NCBI GenBank assembly: GCA_003150315.1
Contig: QAML01000085.1
Location: 18,242 to 31,012, forward strand
Length of the DNA stretch: 12,771 bases
DNA from: Prevotellaceae bacterium
GTDB taxonomy: Bacteria > Bacteroidota > Bacteroidia > Bacteroidales > Bacteroidaceae
Reading direction: 5' to 3'
A model generated the notes under the pieces. It was not told the origin of the DNA. It saw only the letters and a program-made list of their open reading frames with translations, and did not search any database. Positions 7,840 to 12,771 of the stretch are shown here, in pieces; position 1 is the first letter of the stretch; every line of letters begins with the position of its first letter. A program made the position numbers and the translations under genes.

Positions 7840-9006
7840 ATGGCTAAGATCTTTCATGCTTCAGGCGGGAAAACCGCTAAGGAGGTCTACCTCGAACTGA
7901 CGCCCGACAATACTTTGCGGCGTATGGCCATTGCCGATAGGGGCGGCATCCGCCGGGGCGATCTGCAACGCTTCATGGAGCAAAGCGTCCGGGAGGCCCT
8001 CTCTCAGCCCTTCGTGCCGGACAACATCATCCTGCACTACGAAGGGGTACGGCCCGAGGATATACCTTCCCGGCAGGAATCGTTCGGCGAGGACAGAACG
8101 CCCCTGCTTCAATTTATCATCCGGCACGGTGTTGACGACAACGATATGATCCCGCTGCGTCAGGCCGCTTACCTGAGTTTCCACGGCGAGCGTATCACTC
8201 CCGACTCTCTGCGTGAAGTAGCAGGTAGGGAATCCTATCGTCAGTTCGCCGCCCATGAGCAAGCCCGTGAGAAGTTCCTCGAGGGGCGTCCCGTCAAGAT
8301 GATGCTGACGGTCGCCGAGACCAACCGGGGCATTCTCGTATTCAGCGACTCGCTGCGGGGCCGCAAAGCCCGGACGGATTATATGCAGCATATGGCCGAC
8401 AGCTTCTTCTCTTTGGAGCATGAGGGGCTGTCATTCCTGCAGCTGTTCCGTTTCGAGAGCGCCAGCCGCGCGTTGATCGAACTCTCCGATGCGTGCTGTC
8501 GCATCGATGCTCAGGGCGTTTGCCGGTACGATTTCACACCGACTCTGAACGCTCAGGCTGCGCAGCTGCACGGGCGCGAACCGATGATCGGGTTCGATAT
8601 GCGTCCTGCCGGCTACAATCTGGATACCTTCCTGAGTCATACGGGTCTTCGTCTGAGCGAACGCAACAACGACATTCTGACACTGCAGGATATCGCGCAG
8701 GAGGGATACCGGAGAGCAGCAGGCGATACCTTTTCCTTTCGGGGAGAGTTCCGCAGCATCGACCGGGCGTTGGAAAAACTGAGCCATAGGAGCCGGATAC
8801 TTCCTGCCGAAACCTTTCGGGATAGGTATGCACAAATACAGGAGGATGCCAAAGCCCTGGCGCGGCATATCCTGCGCGAAGTGATCCGCATCCGCCGGGA
8901 ACCTTCCGTGGCCGAGAGGAACCGCATGGCAAATCACAAAGAACAGGCAGCGACACCGGCAGCACCTAAGCGGCAATCGACCAAAACCGTAAAGCCTAAG
9001 TTATAA
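7840..9006 (+). CDS. Tandem-array paralog 8, unknown function
   Basis: A 388-residue family member and the last in the array. It resembles paralogs 1 and 4 in the N-terminal half (FVPDN and IPLRQAAYLSFHGE). The central strand ETNRGILVFSDS is followed by a divergent YMQHMADSFFSL at about 181-192, then LSHTGLRLSERNN, ILTLQDIAQEGY and ALARHILREVIRI. The tail is Ala/Pro/Lys-rich and ends KTVKPKL. It contains no Trp codon at all. An AGGA lies just before the ATG but is too close to be a convincing ribosome site. The TAA stop is 4 bases before the next gene. Function not recognised. Confidence 0.86.
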   Translation: MAKIFHASGGKTAKEVYLELTPDNTLRRMAIADRGGIRRGDLQRFMEQSVREALSQPFVPDNIILHYEGVRPEDIPSRQESFGEDRTPLLQFIIRHGVDDNDMIPLRQAAYLSFHGERITPDSLREVAGRESYRQFAAHEQAREKFLEGRPVKMMLTVAETNRGILVFSDSLRGRKARTDYMQHMADSFFSLEHEGLSFLQLFRFESASRALIELSDACCRIDAQGVCRYDFTPTLNAQAAQLHGREPMIGFDMRPAGYNLDTFLSHTGLRLSERNNDILTLQDIAQEGYRRAAGDTFSFRGEFRSIDRALEKLSHRSRILPAETFRDRYAQIQEDAKALARHILREVIRIRREPSVAERNRMANHKEQAATPAAPKRQSTKTVKPKL

Positions 9007-9010
9007 GAAG

Positions 9011-9895
9011 ATGGAGATTATCGAAAACGAATACGATACCCGGGAGAGGCATCCTAAGACTCGGGGCGTCCTACCCGTCAGCACGCGCAGCGAGGTCGAA
9101 AGTTCGGCTTTTGTGCAAACCCTTCGGGAACTGTTCGGCCGGGATCATAACCCCTTTGCCCTGTGGCGCCGCAGTCTTGAGTTGGATCGCAGCCGCTGAA
9201 GGGCCGCACACGGCCGCCGGCCCGCAGGGTGGCAGAACATCCAACTGCTGCTGCGCAGCCCCAATCCCATGTACCTGGTGCGGCAACGCTATCTGGATAA
9301 CTACCGGGATCAGCTGGAGCGTTGGGAACGCGAGCGGGTGACGGATATCGTCTGTGCCTTGGATAAGCTCGGCCGCACGCCCTTGGGCAAGGCCGGCAAC
9401 CACACTTTCCGTATCCTGCGTTCTATAGAGCGTATGATCGACAACCTGGCCTATCCGGGCGGTCCCGATCTGGCACATGAACAGGTGAGGGCTTCGACCT
9501 ATCACTATATCTTCGCTGCTCCCTATGACCGGCGCTTTGCCGCTCTCACCCCCGAGGAACTCTGCTACAGGCTCCGGGAGGCCGGGGTATCGGAGCAAGA
9601 CCTTCCAGTGCAGTCCTATGAGCAGCTCCTCTCCGGGCGGCCGGCTTCCCTGTATAGACTCGTACCGCTCAGCGAAGGCAAAGGTTATGCCTTCCGGCCC
9701 ATATGTTCCTGCTCGTTGTCCGCAGGTCCGGACGGGACTTTCCCGTTACAGACCGATTCCGCCCGAAGACAGGGTATGTTGCTGGATCAAAGGCATTACA
9801 GCATAGCTCCGAAACCGCCCAAGCCGACCGGGCAGAAAAAAGCATCGGCGAAATCCCCCAAGAAGAAACCACAAGGTGTTAAACGCCGTAAATAA
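9011..9895 (+). CDS. Unrecognised basic protein of a conjugative-element type, with one in-frame TGA (Trp)
   Basis: The ATG at 9011 opens a frame interrupted only by TGA at 9197-9199 (codon 63) and then open to TAA at 9893-9895, giving 294 residues if the TGA is Trp. The section across the TGA is Arg/Trp-rich (ALWRRS, SR-W-RAAHG, AGWQN). The middle is helical and charged (YLDNYRDQLERWERE). Near residues 195-220 comes LCYRLREAGVSEQDL followed by YEQLLSGRPASLYRLVPL, which resembles by eye the DUF4099/DUF3945-type modules of Bacteroidetes conjugative proteins; this is a weak match. The last 27 or so residues are Lys/Pro-rich and end KRRK, suggesting nucleic-acid contact. It sits between the array and topB, 4 bases after paralog 8. 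The exact role is unknown. Confidence 0.7.
9197..9199 (+). other. In-frame TGA, proposed Trp codon 63
   Basis: The context CGC AGC CGC TGA AGG GCC GCA gives RSR-W-RAA, and the same frame continues for 231 codons beyond it. The 10 bases TGAAGGGCCG recur at the second topB TGA (11224). Without a recognised family I cannot show that Trp is conserved here. Confidence 0.6.
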
Positions 9896-9926
9896 TTCAC
9901 TCCATTTATCCATAATTAAATTCACT
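9894..9926 (+). repeat. Two direct AATTCACT repeats in the AT-rich leader of topB
   Basis: AATTCACT occurs at 9894-9901 and again at 9919-9926, 25 bases apart start to start, around an AT-rich spacer. The 35-base gap is longer and far more AT-rich than the 4-14 base gaps upstream. It could hold an operator or an internal start signal for topB, but no TAnnTTTGY box is present, and two 8-base matches in AT-rich DNA can arise by chance. Confidence 0.3.
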
Positions 9927-9930
9927 TATT

Positions 9931-12009
9931 ATGATTTGTGTCATTGCCGAGAAGCCCAGCGTAGCGCGGGCGATCGCCCGCGTTGTGGGCGCAACGGAAA
10001 AACAGGAAGGTTACTACAGCGGAAACGGCTATACAGTAGCATGAACGTTGGGACACCTGCTCTCGCTGGCCTTTCCCACGGAGTACGGATACAGCCGTAT
10101 CGAGCGGGAAATGCTGCCCATCATCCCTTCTACCTTCAAGTTGGTCGTGCGGACCGTGAAAACGCAAGACGGCTACAAAACTGACCCGGCAGCCCTTCGC
10201 CAGTTGGAGGTGCTGCGCCGGCTCTTCGCCCGGTGCGAGAAGATCGTTGTAGCCACGGATGCCGGTCGGGAAGGAGAGCTCATCTTCCGCTATTTGTATG
10301 ATTATCTGGAATGCCACAAGCCTTTCGAGCGATTGTGGATCTCCTCGCTCACGGACAAGGCGATCCTTCAGGGCTTCGACAATCTTCGTCCGGGCCGCGA
10401 GTTCGACAACCTCTACCATTCGGCCCGGGCGCGGCGTGAGGCCGATTGGTTGGTCGGGATCAATGCCTCGCAGGCCCTTATGCTCTCGGCCGGGAAGGGC
10501 GGCTATTCGCTGGGACGCGTGCAGACGCCGACGCTGGCCATGATTTGCCGTCGTTTCCGGGAGAACCGCGACTTCATCTGCGACACCTTTTACCAGCTGC
10601 AACTGACCGTGGAGAAAGACGGTGTTCGCTTTGCCTTCCTGAATCCGGGCGTCTATAAAGACCGGGCGGCAGCCGAAGCTAAGCTGGCCGAAGCCCGTAA
10701 GGAGGATCGCGCTCTCGTACTGGATGTTCTGTGCAAAGAGATATCGCAGGAAGCGCCCCTGCTGTACGACCTGACCGCCCTGCAGCGGGACGCCAATGTT
10801 CGGCTGGGTTTCTCGGCCGATAAAACGCTCTCGTTGGCGCAAAGCCTTTACGAAAAACAATTTATTTCTTACCCCCGTACCGGCTGCCGCTATATCGGCA
10901 GCGACCTGTTCGAGCAGATACCTTCGCTGCTTGCCCTGCTCGAAACGCATCCCATGTTGGGCGCCTGCGCCCTTGCCCTGAAAGATAGCACGCTGAATAC
11001 GCACTCGGTGGACGACACTAAGCTCACGGACCACCATGCCCTCGTGATCACGGAGAACGTACCGGGGGCACTCTCCGGGGAAGAACGAGCGATCTACGAT
11101 CTGATCGGGGCACGTATGTGCGAGGCGTTTTCCGGCAAGTGTGTGAAGGCTGTCACGACGGTCTCGCTCATCTGCGGCGGCGTGCCCTTTCAGGGGAAAG
11201 GCATCGCGGTTCGAACGGCAGGCTGAAGGGCCGTGCTGGGGTCGGCGGCACAGCCCGAAGCGGAGGACGAGTCCCCGTTGCCGGAGTTGCAGATCGACGA
11301 ACGCCTCCAGGTATCGGACATGCGCATTATAGAGAAGAAGACCAAACCCGCTCCGCTCCATACCGAAGCCTCGCTGTTGGCGGCGATGGAGAGTGCCGGA
11401 CGAGAACTTGCGGATGAGGCGCAGCGCGAGGCGATGAAAGCCTCCGGTCTCGGTACGCCGGCCACCCGTGCCGGAATCATCGAGCTGCTGATCGCTCGCC
11501 GCTATGTGGAGCGTCAGGGCAAGTCTCTCGTGCCGACGGCCAAAGGGCTGGAGGTGTACGATATCGTCCGCCGGATGCGGATTGCCGATGTGGAGATGAC
11601 CGGCATGTGGGAGCTGGCCTTGGGTAAGATTGCCTCCGGGGAGATCCGTCCCGTGACCTTCACCAGCAGCATCGATATCTATACCCGGCAGATCGTTGCG
11701 GAACTGCTCTCCGTACAGATAACCCGTCCGGAGTACGTCAGTTGTCCCTGTCCCAAATGCCGTGAGGGGCAGGTGCGCCTATATCCCAAGGCGGCCAAGT
11801 GCAGCGATCCGGACTGCGCGTTGCTCCTGTTCCGCAGCATCAACGGGAGGACGCTCACGGACGAGGAGCTGCTGACGATCCTCGGCGGAGGAAAAACCCC
11901 TTACCTGAAGTTCATCAGCCGCAAGAGCGGTAAACCCTACCTGGCGGCCCTGTCGCTGGACGAGGAGTACGCCCTCGCATTGGAATTCAAAGAAAAAACG
12001 GGACAATAG
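9931..12009 (+). CDS. topB: DNA topoisomerase III (type IA), with two in-frame TGA codons read as Trp
   Basis: Type IA topoisomerase that passes single DNA strands through a transient Tyr-linked break; topB is common cargo of Bacteroidales conjugative elements. Read with two TGA as Trp, the gene gives 692 residues ending at TAG. The Toprim domain begins VIAEKPSVARAIA (Glu7) and holds ATDAGREGELIFR (Asp110, Glu114). The active-site block FISYPRTGCRY places the catalytic Tyr at 314. The C-terminus has a Cys4-type finger (Cys605, 607, 610, 624, 629) and an F.SRKSGKPYLAAL block near the end. TGA occurs at codon 38 (GNGYTVA-W-TLGHLL) and codon 432 (RTAG-W-RAVLG). Both align with Trp in the family; E. 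coli TopB has GNGQVVTWCIGHLL, recalled from memory. Under the standard code the first 37 residues would be cut off and the C-terminal third split away. The remaining sequence is intact. Confidence 0.93.
10042..10044 (+). other. In-frame TGA at the conserved Trp of TopB (codon 38)
   Basis: The codons GTA GCA TGA ACG TTG GGA CAC give V-A-W-T-L-G-H. Family members carry a Trp exactly four residues before the GHL motif. The N-terminal Toprim strand with Glu7 lies upstream of this codon, so termination here would remove an essential part of the active site. Confidence 0.88.
11224..11226 (+). other. In-frame TGA at the conserved GWRAV motif of TopB (codon 432)
   Basis: GCA GGC TGA AGG GCC GTG CTG gives A-G-W-R-A-V-L. 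Bacteroidales TopB proteins typically have a GWRAV segment just before the acidic linker, as here (PEAEDESPLPEL). Termination would remove the zinc finger and part of the core. Confidence 0.87.
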
Positions 12010-12040
12010 TAAGATGCGACGCCAAGCTTCGGAACAACTC

Positions 12041-12067
12041 GGGGATAACCCTTCGGACGGGTGCCCC
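12041..12067 (+). terminator. Imperfect hairpin downstream of topB
   Basis: GGGG (12041-12044) and ACCC (12048-12051) can pair with GGGT (12059-12062) and CCCC (12064-12067) around a 7-base loop containing TTCGG. There is no T tract directly after it; an eight-T run comes only at 12098-12105. It may act as a weak or protein-dependent terminator between topB and the fimbrillin gene, or be an unrelated structured element. Confidence 0.3.
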
Positions 12068-12226
12068 CAATGGCCTGCTTTCACCTTCGGAATATCGTTT
12101 TTTTTGATGCCGTCGGATATTATATTGTTGTATATGAGAGATATAATGGAGTCGAGGTTGCAAAAAAATAAACGGTACTTCGGACTCGGCATCTTCCGAA
12201 ACCGGGAATCGTATTGTTTTAACGCA

Positions 12227-12235
12227 TATTTTTGC
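12227..12235 (+). promoter_or_regulatory. Bacteroidetes-type -7 box (TATTTTTGC) before the fimbrillin gene
   Basis: TATTTTTGC fits the Bacteroidetes -7 consensus TAnnTTTGY at every fixed position. It lies 49 bases before the ATG at 12285, giving a leader of roughly 40 bases. No TTTG-like -33 element is seen at the expected 19-21 base spacing; an ATTG at 12213-12216 is too close. The call is therefore moderate. Confidence 0.45.
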
Positions 12236-12284
12236 TCCGTAATCGTTTACCGCTGCCATGCAGCATAACTATCAATTTTTTATC

Positions 12285-12771
12285 ATGAAAAAGATTCTTT
12301 ATTCGCTGACCGCTTTGCTGGCACTGGCCTCATGCGCTAAGGAGCAGCAGGAGATTCCGATGCCCGTTGCCGGAAACAACGACGTCACCGTCTCGTTCGT
12401 CGCCGAGGAAAATTCGGCCCAGACCCGCGCCTTCTTCGACGCTTCTACTGCGACCGAAAGTTGAGAGAAATCGCTGTCGTCGATCTCTTTGTTCTGCTTC
12501 GACACGGACGGCAGCCTGATCGTAAGGCGTAACTTCACCCCGGCGGAAGTATCGGCCAAGAAAGCTACTTTTGCACTTCCCAAGAGCGCAGCCGGCAAGA
12601 GCGTCGAATTCTATGCCATTGCCAATACCACGGTAGGCGATATCGCCGACAAAGCGGCTTTGCTGGCGCTCAAGGAAACCTCCGCGGCCCTTTATAACGG
12701 CACCTTTGCCGAGGTTTCGGCCGCCGCCAAACGTTCCGGCGGTTTTCTGATGAGCGGCTCGGTTACCAAAG
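12285..12771 (+). CDS. FimA/Mfa1-like fimbrillin lipoprotein (5' part), one in-frame TGA read as Trp
   Basis: The ATG at 12285 is chosen over the in-frame ATG at 12258 because it begins a clean lipoprotein signal, MKKILYSLTALLALASC, with lipobox LASC and Cys17. Residues 46-51 read QTRAFF. Arg48 is placed like the Arg after which Porphyromonas FimA/Mfa1 precursors are cleaved by a trypsin-like protease (known for that family, inferred here). Next comes ATES-TGA-EKSLSSISLFCFD, the usual first beta strand of Bacteroidales fimbrillins, where SWEK is common. After the TGA (codon 60) the frame is open to the window edge for 102 codons, with a FYAIAN strand and GGFLMSGS. Product: outer-membrane lipoprotein precursor for surface fimbriae, with subunit versus anchor undecided. 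It has its own promoter-like box and is not obviously tied to topB. Confidence 0.75.
12462..12464 (+). other. In-frame TGA, proposed Trp codon 60 of the fimbrillin
   Basis: GAA AGT TGA GAG AAA TCG gives E-S-W-E-K-S. Trp before Glu-Lys is frequent at this point in Bacteroidales fimbrillin-like proteins, directly ahead of the first core strand. Stopping here would leave only a 59-residue lipoprotein stub. Confidence 0.8.

Larger units (their letters stand above)
12010..12284. other. Gap between topB and the fimbrillin gene
   Basis: The 275 bases change from GC-rich (12010-12090) to AT-rich (12090-12260). An 84-codon frame (12014-12268, +) fills most of it but has no recognisable domain and runs through the promoter-like region, so I do not call it a gene. 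No tRNA or attachment site could be recognised by eye. This gap is the likeliest place for a border of the topB element, if one lies in the window. Confidence 0.5.

Noticed and set aside
147..9006. Array as a known restriction, toxin-antitoxin or phage structural cluster
   Set aside because: No nuclease, methylase, helicase, toxin or virion motif is visible in any copy, so a functional label would be invention.
9922..11361. Long - strand open frame (479 codons) opposite topB
   Set aside because: It is a shadow of GC-rich topB codons. The + strand shows unmistakable topoisomerase III motifs throughout, and the - strand product has no recognisable features.
9931..12009. topB as a pseudogene broken by two nonsense mutations
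   Set aside because: Both stops are TGA at Trp columns, with no frameshift, no other stop and all catalytic and Cys residues intact, and three more genes show the same pattern. Decay would give mixed lesions.
12014..12268. 84-codon + strand frame after topB
   Set aside because: It starts 4 bases after topB, but the second half is AT-rich, has no domain-like pattern and overlaps the promoter-like box of the fimbrillin gene. It is more likely a chance frame.
1..12771. CRISPR array, rRNA, tRNA or suppressor tRNA gene
   Set aside because: I searched the gaps by eye and saw no regularly spaced repeats and no cloverleaf with a T-loop motif. Almost all the sequence is coding.

Overview
The window looks like a GC-rich member of the Bacteroidales. 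The evidence is a Bacteroides-type conjugative-element topoisomerase III, a FimA/Mfa1-like lipoprotein, very short gene spacing without clear Shine-Dalgarno sites, and one good TAnnTTTGY promoter box. The GC-rich coding sequence would fit a Rikenellaceae/Alistipes-like host, but that is a guess from composition and style. All supported genes are on the + strand.

Layout: (1) the 3' end of an upstream gene (1-128); (2) a tandem array of divergent paralogs of one unrecognised cytoplasmic protein family (147-9006), with seven full-size copies, an N-terminal-only fragment (1545-1715) and a C-terminal-only copy (7408-7827), mostly 4-14 bases apart and so probably one transcription unit; (3) a 294-residue unrecognised basic protein (9011-9895); (4) topoisomerase III, topB (9931-12009); (5) a 275-base gap with an AT-rich promoter region; (6) the 5' part of a fimbrial-type lipoprotein gene (12285 to the window end). 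topB plus an array of unknown genes suggests an integrative or conjugative element. The fimbrillin gene may be host DNA next to it or further cargo.

The most striking observation is that several genes are open only if TGA is read as tryptophan. Five in-frame TGA codons interrupt four otherwise intact genes: 3180 (paralog 3), 9197 (the basic protein), 10042 and 11224 (topB) and 12462 (fimbrillin). In topB both fall at positions where the family has Trp (the GNG..V.W..GHL block and the GWRAV block). In the fimbrillin the TGA sits in the usual ATES-W-EK context. None of the 12 gene ends visible in the window is TGA (10 TAA, 2 TAG), and no frameshift or other premature stop is seen. By hand count the genes use about 21 TGG and 5 TGA for Trp. 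This points to UGA reassignment (or efficient UGA suppression) in this organism. The main rival is a G-to-A artefact or mutation at TGG codons.

The array is a second point of interest. Its members share a mid-protein block (YLQYLADNYF-like, near residues 180-200), a downstream block around F..(F/Y)(I/V)....L..S..N..I..LL.I, a C-terminal A..(I/L)L...Y.I helix, and a short basic tail often ending K.(R/K)..L. I do not recognise the family.
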